Shown here: in pieces, positions 47,201 to 59,200 of the stretch | Layout of the letters: each line of letters starts with the position of its first letter | Position numbering within the stretch: position 1 is the stretch's first letter | Source of the DNA: Aspidapion aeneum | Lineage: Eukaryota > Arthropoda > Insecta > Coleoptera > Brentidae | Assembly (NCBI GenBank): GCA_963576565.1 | Contig: OY755045.1 | Coordinates: 4,479,477-4,543,476 of the forward strand | Length of the DNA: 64,000 bases | Reading direction: 5' to 3' | Position numbers and translations under genes: made by a program | The notes under the pieces: model-generated | What the model was told of the DNA's origin: nothing | What the model saw: the letters and a program-made list of their open reading frames with translations, nothing else | Databases searched by the model: none

Positions 47201-50200
47201 AGCCAAGTACGCGAAAGTGGTATTCCGTAAAAAGAATTGAGATAAAAGTAAAGCTAAGTTGTCCAATACAAATTTCAAAATGAAAGGTTCTTACTTGTTT
47301 GGAAAATGTTTTTTAAAACTTTCCAGAGCTCAGTTCTCTAACGTTTTTGGAAGTAGGCAATGTTACTTTTACATAAATTTACATGTATAGGGGAGGGGAG
47401 TTAATTAGAATTCTGGGGTTTTTTGATTTCCTCCAAGGGTTTGGTCATAATTTTTATCAGTCTGCCAAATTACAGCTTTGTAGCATATCTGGAAGTACGG
47501 TAGAATTTTGATGATTTATACATGAGTGAGTGGCAATTACTAAAAAATTCGTAACTTCTTTACTACTTTATGGAAGTGAAACCTGGAGAAGTTGTTAACT
47601 TTATAAAGATCTACGACTATGCAAAGTTTGAGGTTCGTAGCTCAATCCGAAGTAGAGTTTTAGATAGGTCAAATATGGGCTGAAATGTTTCAAGAAAAGA
47701 TAGTACAGCAGTTGCGCGAACTTAGTCGGGTACTACCGTGCCCTCAGATAAATGGAACTTGCGAGTTGCTACTGCACAAAAATCTTTAACAACAATAATG
47801 ACATGACGCCTACTCAAAATTTAAAATTTAAATCGCAAAAACGTGTTTATTTTAGAAATTAAAACAACTAAATACTCTTATAATAATATATTTTATATTC
47901 TTGCCAAAAAATACACATAGGATGTATATTTATTTTTAAATTACGTTCATACGGGTTTTTATGAAGTTTATTTTGATAGCGATGCCTCCGAGAATATTTG
48001 TAGAAAAAGCTCATCATTTGCCAATAGTATTTCATGCTGAGTTTTTATTTTAATCCTGTGTAAACTTGGATATAGTTATAGATGTTGATAAATGACGTTT
48101 TTGATAATGTCCGGTTATTAATAATTCGGTTTTTGACATTGAGCTATTACAGTGAAACCTCCTATAAGCGGACACTCACGGTTTGGTTGATTTTGTCCGC
48201 TTACTGGAGGTGTCCGCTTATGAGAGAGAACTGCGAAATTTTAAAATATATTTATAAACAATTTCCGCTGCTCTGCCGTGCAATGCAGAAACCTAATAAG
48301 TCAAAAAACTAGTGTTTTGGGAAATAGAGTTTGAAGTTTATTTAGCTACATACTAACTATAGTTTATTTAACTACATACTAACTATATAACTTCCTTGTT
48401 TTTCAAGATAGCCACATTCTATAGTCCAAATTATACGCATTTGTAATGACGTCATTTTTTCATTTATCTTTGTTTAGTATATTATAAAAAGCAGTGACAA
48501 TAAACTTTTTTAAAAAAGTGGTGTCTATGATTAATTCATTTTCTAAATAGGTGGGTAATTGGTTATGTGAAGTATCCGTCACTGTCAATCAAAAACAACT
48601 TGTCGGAAATTATTTTAAAAAGTTGTAAAATGCCGAGAAACAAATATAATAGGTATAATAAACAATTGCAGCTGATAATTTTAAATATATTGGCTTTTTT
48701 TCAACAGGAAAGGGAACAAGTCCGAAATGGAATCGCACTTCAATTTGAGAATGCGATACAGCGAGCCGCAGAGGCAACAAAATTGAGCCCAACAACGATA
48801 GTGAATATAAAAAAGAATTTACGCCATACGTTTTTTTCTCACCTGGTGACGTCATTACAAATGCGTATCATTTAGACTAGAGAAAGACTGGCTGGCGCCG
48901 TTTTTTACGGCAATTTCAATGATATAAAAATCTCATTTTCGAGTAAGTCGAGTTACTATGTTTTTGCTTTGCACAGCAGTGCTTGAGTTTTTCCAATATT
49001 ACATTTTTCAGGGATCTTTCGTGCTGATAGATGTTCCTTCTCCGAAACGTTCACAACTTCCTTTTTTTCACATAAACTAAGAAGTTTTTTACTAGGCACC
49101 ATTTCAAAGAGATCTATTACTTCCCAACTAAACAATAAAAATAAAACACAGCAGAAACCCCGAATAAAATATGTTGTAAATAGGACAAAAGGATTTAATC
49201 TCCGCATATTAAAACGGAAAGAGGTAATTCGCCGGCCGCAGAGTGCGTTGTTGCCAACATACTACATAATATTTATGCCCATGTGGTGTTAACCGTCCGG
49301 TTAAGGGAGGTTTTAGAAACTGTCAGAATAGTACCCGACATAATTACTGCATGGCTTTATTGCAATAAGTCCCTATTGTTTTAGTGAAAACATAGCTTAC
49401 GTTTAGGATGCTGTCTGTATCTATATAATGCGTAAAATTATTTGGCACACTCACAATGAAGCATTAAAAAAAAATCGCCAAAATTATTTTTCCTGTGAAG
49501 TGAACTCTAAAATTAGCTACAATCGAGTAAAATTAGACAGTTATAATGTGTTGGCTTAAAATCAACATAGGTATGTAGCTATAGGTATTGTTTATTCAAT
49601 TAATTTTGGAAAAACTTTTAAAAGCTCACGTTGTTTTTTTTAACAATATTTTTTTGGGCGCGTTCAACCAAATTGAATATGTATAACAACTTGTTCTTTT
49701 TTTAAAATTTAGTTCCGTATCACACCAGCAAATCCAGTTATTTTTCCTATAGATGTCTTTAGAAACATGACGCGTAAAACTTCTGTCTTGTGTCCTCTTT
49801 GACTTGAGATCTTTATTTTGATTTTATTTTTCAAAGACAGACTGGAAAAATGGTTTTTAATAATATTACTGATGCAATTAATTATCAGGATTGATAATAA
49901 AAATTTGCGGTAAATTATAACACGACTAAAAAAGCAAAACAATATAAATAGGGTACAAAACTACCGTATTATCATGTTATATTAATCAAATTGGCCCATA
50001 ACATATTGACAAGCGGACCGAACCGCGATATTTTGTGGACTGGGCCCTTCCTTTGCATTAAAACAGCGGTCCGCCGCGAAATGGCTTGCGGTCAGAAAAA
50101 GCCGAGCGGCCACCGATTCATCGATTCGTATAGTTTTTGCAAAGTCAGTTGAACAAAGATAAAAGCCGACCATCGGCATATCCTTTAAAGAAGGTGACAT

Positions 50201-53200
50201 GGTTAATTATGGCGTAAACTAAAGAAATAAACATAAATAATAAAACTTTCTATTCCTACACCTACAGAAACGACACTGATTTATTTTCTAACTCTGCATA
50301 CTGCCGACTAAAGGGGTCCCGAAACGAACACCTCAAAGCAATTAAAAGCACATCTTAAAAAAATCTGCCATTCAGGTGCCGTCCATCCACCTGGCCTCGG
50401 TCGGTCGGAAAACAAATACTTTGCGCTCGGACTGCAATGAGCCGCGCCTTTTCTCTGTCGGTGGGGTTGAAATTATACCAGGAAGATTTTATATGAATTT
50501 GGATAATTTTTGAAGGGCAGAATGAAGCAAAATTTCATGAAATCGATAGAACCCCGAATTAGGAGTTATTCAAGTGACTGCAAAAACTATACCTAATCGT
50601 GCCGGGAGGCGGTCAGAGCCAGTGTTGGAGCTGAACTTTACTCAAGGTATGCGTCAGCGTCGTGGCGAAAAAAAAATGGTATAGAATAAGCAAATAATGA
50701 ATTAAAAAATATTTTTTAATTGAGATTTTTTTTTTGATTTTTGAGGAGGGGCTCCCGGCTATGCGATCTTAAAGAGCAGCGGCCCCTCTCCGTTATATTA
50801 TTTTATCCAAATAAATTTAAGAAATATTATCATGCTCCAAAATGCATTTATCTGTTTGAATAGGCACTTATAAAAAAGTCAAGTCACTAAAGAAGAATCC
50901 CAAACGGCCCATCTTGATATCGAAAAATTCCACCCATACCAAAAACCAGTTTTTAAGCCACAAACATTCGATGAATATACCATATTATGCATTGGAGAAG
51001 TGCCGAGAGTGTTTACATCAATTTTTAAGTTCAATTCGGCCTAAGAAAAAAGCACACATAGATTGTCAGATCTACAGTACAGACCAATAATTTTTCCACT
51101 ACCTAAAAGTTTTAAAAAATCTGTTCTTACACGATAAAAAAATTTTCTACAATGAAAACAAGTTCTTTTCTTGAATAAATTGATTTGCCTTAAAACAATT
51201 TGTTTTGAATTAAAATATTTCTTTTTAGTTTAACGCAGCGTTTAATCTTGAAATGAAACTTTATTTTTCTTCTTTAAATTGTTTTCTTTCAGTATTCTCC
51301 ATTTTGTAACAAAGCAAATTGTCTTCATATAAGTAATATTTTGCTTCCAGAAAAACCATGCCTTAGATTAATTCAGTTCCAATTTATAATAAAACAATTT
51401 CTGTTTTACATTAAAATAAAGAGGCAAGACATTTTTTGTGCTATATCAAGAAAATATTCTCTTGGTGAATAGGAAAGCACAAATTATCTTACTTTAAAGC
51501 AATTTGCTTTAATCTAAGACAATTTTTTTTACCGTGTAGAATAGGTATTTGAAAAGGTAGCGGAACTTTAATGAATGGTATCTAAACACGGTTAAAACCT
51601 ATACCCTACCCAAACAATAAGGCGAACGTGTATCGTGGTTTCGTGATATGTAGTAATATACAACCAAGTAGACATTTAAATATTCCTTACTATTCCATCA
51701 TTCCAAAAGAGACAAGAAGGTTTTTCAAATACGAAAAAAAGGGACACACTGGTCCCACCACAAAATATATAAACGGTGTCCCAAAATTCCGAGTCCGCCC
51801 AAATATCTTCTGAACCAATTTGACAAAATTAAAAGATCTATTTTATGGAGGGGCGGCACACTCACCACTTCATAAAATAGATCTCTTGATACTATCACTC
51901 ACTGCCAATTGTTGAACAATCTTTAATATTTCAGAAGATATTTGGGTAGACTGGGACTTTTGGGACACCCTCTATTTCTTTCATTGTGGTCTCAGCCAAA
52001 AAGAGCATGTGTTTGCTCGGCTCGGGTTTCAGTCCTTTCTAAGAGGTACGAATATTGGAGTATTTAAGCATGAAAAGGTAAAAATACCTGTAAATAAAGA
52101 CTAAACAATATTATATAACTTCTCTCTCATTGGCATTCTAGCATTTCTCCCTTTAAAGAGTTGAAAAACAAGATGCCTGATAAACCGACTAGCCATAGAA
52201 AATCGAACCCAACAACTGCGCGTACCTACTCTAATTACTCCAATTTATACTCCAATTACTATGTTTAGACGTGGAGGTATCCACACGCTAAAAATTTTTG
52301 TCTACAATGAAAAAACGTTCTTTTCTTGAATAAACAGTTTTACCTTAAAACAATTTGTTTTGAATTAAAATATTTCCTTTTAGTTCAACGCAGCGTTTAA
52401 TCTTGAAATGAGGTTTTATTTTTCTTCTTTAATTGTTTTATTTCAGTATACTCCATTTTGTAACAAAGCAAATTGTCTTTATATAAGTAATATTTTGCTT
52501 CTAGAGAAAACGGTGCCTTAGATTAATTCAGTTCCAATTTATAATAAAACAATTTCTGTTTTACATTAAAATAAAGAGGCAAGGCATTTTTTGTGCAATA
52601 TCAAGAAAATATCTCTTGGTGAATAGGAAAGCAGAAGTTATTTTACTTCGAAGCAATTTGCTGTTTTTTTACCGTGCAAAGCCAAAAGGGATATGTCTGT
52701 ATTATTCATTTGAATGTCCCCCAAGGCCATACACCTCGAAGATGTGGCAAACTTGTCCTCAGAAGCACTTTTAGGTTATTTTCGAAGATTTATATTTCGA
52801 AGTGGGCGCTGCAACAACATCTACAGCGGCCGCGGCACCAATTTTAAGGGTGCAGAGGATTGGTTATTGTTATACCTTAAGACTTCGGCATTTCAATCCC
52901 CTGCAGCTCCCCAGCTGGAGGATTGAAGGAATCCAGAGTGAAATGAATAAAAAAATTGATCGAGTGCAAATGCCCGTCACTGAAACTAGACAAACCAGTA
53001 CAAACACCATTCCGGACACTCTGCAAGCCGACTTTGGCAAACTTGAGATCCTTTGAAATATTCCTACCAAATGCGGGAATGCACGAGCCAAGCCAAACCA
53101 GAGGTTTCCACACAGTTTATTTTTATTTCCAAGAAATTGCCAAAAGCCTCCATACCACAGGCATCAAATTTGGGGCATACTGTATCGGCTAAACGAAATA

Positions 53201-56200
53201 TGGTAGAAACATTTGGAAGTTTCAATTTTTTTTACATCTAAAACCGAGTTAAATTATCTACGACAAAAAAGTGATGAACAATCACGGCATCGCGTAGCGC
53301 GAGAGTACCCAGTAGCCGGTTGTAAGGGGAACCGAGGGAGAAAGGGGCGCACAGAACTACTCATGCACACGGGTCGTACCCGTAACGTACTACATGGCTC
53401 AACTGAAGCATAGGCCGCAAGATAATTGAATTGAATGTTTTTCAGCGTTAGAAACTGGTAACATTAAAATAATTTTTTGAATGAGGGTCGGACCCAGTTG
53501 TGGCTGCCACAGAAAGGGCAATGAGGGCAGTGTCTCCCAAAACTAGACAACAAACAGTATTTTTAATTGATTTATTTAAAAACAGTTAAATCTTTTCTTA
53601 TGACATATCTAGTTCTTTTTTTAGTCTGTGGTTAAAAAAAGGCGATTAATTTAGCGAAAATAATTACAACCCGGCAGCACCGCGCGGGACAAGATTTCAA
53701 TTAACTCGTTTTTCAGCGGTGTATTGGTGGCTGTTCTCGCGCGGGGGCGGGAGGAATGATTGTTTTAGTTGACGTCAGCCATGTTCGTCGTGTGAAAACG
53801 TTCGTTGCCGTTCCCACGTGTTGCCAGTTCTATCCTTAGTGAAGACGTATGAGTTTATATTGATTTGGGGTACGTCAGGGTCAGTAGTTAAAAGCCTTGA
53901 CGGTCGCGTGTCCATTGTTTTGGTTTTTGTTTGTTTTAATTGTGCAAATTTAAATACTTTGACATATAAACTTCGATTACAAATAAAATCTTTAGGGCCA
54001 TATAGACCGGAGCTAAAAATCCTAAAAATTAACCAAAATTTTAGTGCAAGTAATAAAAAATTATACGATGCTAAAAACTGGTTGTCCCGTTGTGAACAAC
54101 GAAATGCTTTTTTTTGCTTTATGTGTCTTATTATGAAAAATCCACGAAGTGATCCTGCGTGGGTGGTAAAGGGAATGTGCGGTATCAAGCACTTTAGTGA
54201 AAAGTTAAAGACACAAATTAAGTGCTACTTATTTAAATAACCACATAGAATTTTCTATGCTAGGCAAGACTGATATTAGGTGCCAATTGAATAGTGCCTA
54301 TAGGAAAAACATTATCAAATATAATGAAAATGTGACAAAAAATAGACATATACTTAGTAGGTTAATAGACTGTTTAAAATTCTGTGGGATTTTTGAGGTT
54401 GCTCTACAGGGCCATGATTAGTCTGAAACTAGTGCTAATCCGAGCACTTTGCGCATGTAAAAGAAGGGCGAATAGACTTTAATTTATAAACAAATAAACT
54501 AAAAACTACACCAAGTAGCTGCTTGTTTGTAAAATGCTAAAATAAAATTGTTTAGGTAAGTTTTTTTATCTCCTTTTCCATGCAATATAAATTTCTTGTT
54601 TAATTTTCAGCTGTTTTTTTGACGTTGATGGCCTTCATATACGCCTAGGTTACGAAAAAGATGATCTACCGCGCCTTACCTCGTCGTACCGGAACCATGC
54701 TGTCCTTGAACGAACGACCAAGGCCCATTCGAAAGTGGTACTTGCTTAGGTACAACCCGTACTACTATAATAGCTTTGATGCCACATTGGACTTTATTGA
54801 GATGCGGCAATCACCAGTCAAAATTTCCTTTAAAATTACGTTTTTCACTCAATAATTTATTTTTTTATTTTTATATTAGGTATGTTTAAGCCTATTTTTA
54901 AAACACAAGAGTAAGAAATTAATAAGAATAAGAAATTTGTAAAATATCTATAAAATAAAACAAAATAAAGCTATGTGTAGTAACGCAGAGATATTTGTAG
55001 AGTATACCCCAAATTTTGTAAACTTTTCTAGTAAATTAAGTAAAAACAAAATTAGTCCTTACTGACCAAATTCTTATATCATCTACATAGGTACACTGTT
55101 ACATTTAGAGTAAGAACAGTTTTTCTTACTCTAAGCTTTGTTACTCTATATAAACCAAACTATTTTGTTCAAGGGTTCTAGTATAAAAACAGCATTATAT
55201 GAACCGCAATGTCTTAACAAATTTACCACATATGCTTAATTTTTTTACAAAAATGACTCTATATTTATTGTCCAAAAATTTTCGCATTTTATTTGCTCCA
55301 AAAATTTTCGCATTTTATTTGCATATAATATGTAGTTTAAAGACCAAAAGAGATATTTAAGAACCGATAATTAGAATTTCTGGAACATTCCATCAAATTC
55401 TAAGACGTTCTTTTCGCGAACCAAAAGAGATATCCAAAAAGCGACTTCCACATTAACTTAGTTATTTGAAAAGTAAGAATTAGAAAGAATTTTTAGAATC
55501 TTCCATAACATTCTACGACGTTCTCTTCGAGAATCAGAAGAGATATCCAAAAAGCGAATTCGACATTAGCTTACTTATTTAAAAAGTAAGGATTAAAAAT
55601 AATTTCTATGTTCATAACATTCTACGGCGTTCTATTCGAGAACCAGAAGAGGTAATCAAAAAGCGACTTCTACATTTGCCTAGTAGCCGAAAAAGTGACA
55701 TTCACCATTATATTGCAGAACATTCCCTTAGGTTTTATTTAAGAATCAGAAGAGATATTGAAAAGTAGACTTCGACATTAGCTTTATAGCCCAGAAATAG
55801 ACGTTTAGAGAGATTTGTCAGAAAGTTGATGCTTACTAGACAAGAATCGGCAAAGATGGAAGAACTTACTAAAATGATGCAGACTCTAGCAGCTCAAATG
55901 GCTTAAAACCATTTGACTATGGAACAAAACAAGAACGATATGAGACAGACCAGTGAACAAAACCAAGACGATTGCATGAAAAATGAGATAAGAAAACTTA
56001 CCGAAACAATTTATAAGTCTAAATTTTGTCACATTTTCATTATGTTCGGTAATGTTTTGCCTATAGGCACTATTCAATTGGCACCTAATATCAGTCTTGC
56101 CTAGCATAAAAAATTCTATATGGTTATTTAAATGATTACCACTTACTTTGTGTCTTTTGAACTTTTCACTAAAGTGCTTGATATCACACATTCCATTTGC

Positions 56201-59200
56201 ACGCAGGATCACTTCGTGGATTGTTCATAGCAAGAAAAATAAAGCAAAAACAAGCTAAGGATAGAACCGGCAACACTAGAAAGGGCAACGAACGTTTAGG
56301 CACGATGATAATGGTCGACGTCAACTAAACCAAACAATCCTCACGCCCCGCGCGGCCCTTCCGGCTTGTAATTATTTACGCTCAAAAAGTTCACCCAATT
56401 AATCGCTCGTTGTTAACTACAGGTAATAAAAAGAACTAGAAAATCATGTCGTAAGGGAAGATTTAACTTTTTTTAAATAAATCAATTAAAAATACTGTTT
56501 GTTGTCTAGTTTTGGGAGGGCACTCCCTGTAGCAGCCGCCACTGAACGTAAATATAAACCTCGAAAAGAATTACGACGCAATAAACAAAAAGTCATTTTT
56601 ACTAGTCAATTTTAAATAAAGAATAATAGTTATAGCTGTAAAATGTACCTGAAAAATTTTTAAATATTTTAAGTAGTTTGTAAGTTTTTTAAAATTGTGC
56701 TGTCCTGTGATGTCCAGACTGAAGAACCAGATTTTAAGATTTTAACTAGCTTTAAGGCACTGATAATGGTCGTCTAGACCGAAAGCGCTTTGCCAAGAAT
56801 TTTTAATAAATTTTGCACGAAGTACAAAAAGCCTTGTTTGTAAATATAAAGTTTATATTGGAAATTAAATATATTTTAGTTTTTGCTGTCATTTTGGCCA
56901 CTCAACTTTGGAAATCCCAGATCCGCCACTAGTTGTTAATAAGCTTCTTGACAATAAATTAAACCGACGAAATTCAGGTTTTTTCTACTAAACTAATTAA
57001 AATAAACAAAAAATATTTATTAATCAGTTATAAACGGATCTTTGCACGCATATTTAATGAACACGTATATTTATTTACGTAACCATAGGCGCCAAGATGA
57101 AGATTAATAAAATACTCGTAAATTTCTTTCTCGTAAATTTGAAGGATTTTTAAGGACAGCGGATAACAAGTTTTAAACTTTCTTTAAAACTTGGTTTGCG
57201 GATGTTTTTTTAAGGCCACTGAAAATAAATGGATTCATGATGGATCTGATACCTTCCTAGCCCATTAGCACACTCCAAGTGAACTCCACGCTATACAGGG
57301 TGTCCCAAATAAAAGCAACTACATGAGGATTTCGGAAACGGTAATAAATACGAGTTTGTTTAAATGAGAAAGAAGTTGCGCTATTCTAAGCCCAATCAGA
57401 TGCCGTATCAAAATTAAAAATATCTACAGGGGTTTTTAAAATATCGAGCAAAAACCAGAAATTGTGTTTTTTTGAAAAATTAAAATATTGCCGCCATCTT
57501 GCAAATACATTTAATGAAATTTGGTAGTTTTGTATAAGCAACTACGGCTAATTTAACGACGTTAACAATTTTTTTTAGTCCTTCTAGTTTTTTTGAAACC
57601 ATAGCCAACTTTGTTATATCTTATGACCGCCATATTGGATTTATACTTCAATAAATAGAGCATAAAAGGAGCTTTTCAACCGGGTATACTAAACCTATCT
57701 TTGGATGGCGGAAAATGTGAATTAAAAAAAATAGTTTTTCACTTAGTTGACTGTGAAACAAGAAAATGCATACCTACGTAACTACCTTTCAAAACTTTTC
57801 CATTTATTTGATTTATCTGTTGGAGTTTTAAAGTTTCTTTTAGCCCATCGCACCGACTTTTTTTTTCTTTACTTAGCCTTAAGCGTTCCTTATTACGTCA
57901 TATTACACCCTATATCATTATTGTTGAGACAACTTTTGACGACTTTTTTTCGTTGGCCTATGCTATTTGTTATGGTAAACAGCTGATAACTATCAAAAAG
58001 TTATCTCAAAAATTATGATATGGAGTTTATGATTATATTAAGAAACGCTTTAAGCTAAGTAACGAAAAAGAAGTCGGCGAGATGGACCCTTATTTACTTA
58101 AGATCTTTTTTGAGTCACATTATAAATCAAATTTAACATGGAAAGGTTTCCAAATTGGGAGAAAGTAGATATGTATAAATGTTATATTTTGTGTAATAAG
58201 AATGCTGGAAGAGCTCCAGATATGTACTTTCAGAGATATCCAAAAAGATGACAACCAGGTTTGTCAATCTTTAGAATACTTAAAATTAATTTTATTGAAT
58301 ATGGTTCCTTTAAAAAACAAAATCGTTATATTGATACAGCACCTGATTGGGCTTAGAAGAGCTTTCTTATTTAAACAAACTCGTATTTATTACCGTTTCC
58401 GAAATCTCCGTGTAGTTGCTTTTATTTGGGACACCCTGTATAGAAGCTTTGAAAACGGTTTTTGTAAATATCGCAGAAACAGAAGCTCCTACGAAGTTTT
58501 TAGTAAGTGATAACATAAGTTATTAAGAAAAACGTGTTTTTTTACTATATTCCGAAAACGACGACCCCTTAGTCACAAACTCGAAAAGTACTAAACTGAA
58601 ATTTCGTTAAAAGGTTTGAATTTAAGGCGCATGGCGTTTTTAAGCGCCTAGCCTTATCAAACGCATGGCGTTATTAAGCGCATGACCTTATCAAGCACAT
58701 GACCTTATTTGGGACATGGTGCCTTAATTCTTACCTGAGCTCTCCGATGATCGTAGGTCAACGTAACAGCCATACTGCCCCCCACCCTCTCTTCTATCCT
58801 GACCACGGTACTCTCGGCCAAGCGCAGTGCAGGACTCTTCTCAGCCGACTGTATAAAGTCTTCGGTTCTCATCTCCTCAATCCTCCTAAAATTAAGTGAA
58901 AAACTTTATTGAAGATGCATTCAAAAAAACACGGAAAAAATTTATGTACAGTCAGGAACTTTTTAATTGCCGCGCTTGAAAAATATTTTCATTTAAAATT
59001 TAAAAAAATGATCCATGACGGATCTGACTAGCTTCCTAGCTAGCCTATTATCACACTTCCAGTGAAGCTTTGATAATATATTAGCCTTGAAAACAGTTTT
59101 TTTGTAAATATTTTAGAAACTAAAGCTCCTAAGAAGTTTTTGGTTATAACACAAATTATTGTTAGAATTTTTTTAAGTTTTCAATAGTCAAAAAACTAAT

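Larger units (their letters stand above)
48150..49318. mobile_element. Pogo-like MITE, copy 3, split by a 707 bp element
   Basis: CAGTGAAACCTCCTATAAGC at left; interior equals 6888-7444. The right end is degraded. Confidence 0.75.

Noticed and set aside
53775..54188. 137-codon minus frame
   Set aside because: Shadow of the hAT transposase frame on the plus strand.
57747..57986. 79-codon hydrophobic frame in the mariner-type element
   Set aside because: No transposase motif and no conservation with the sister element; chance frame in T-rich DNA.
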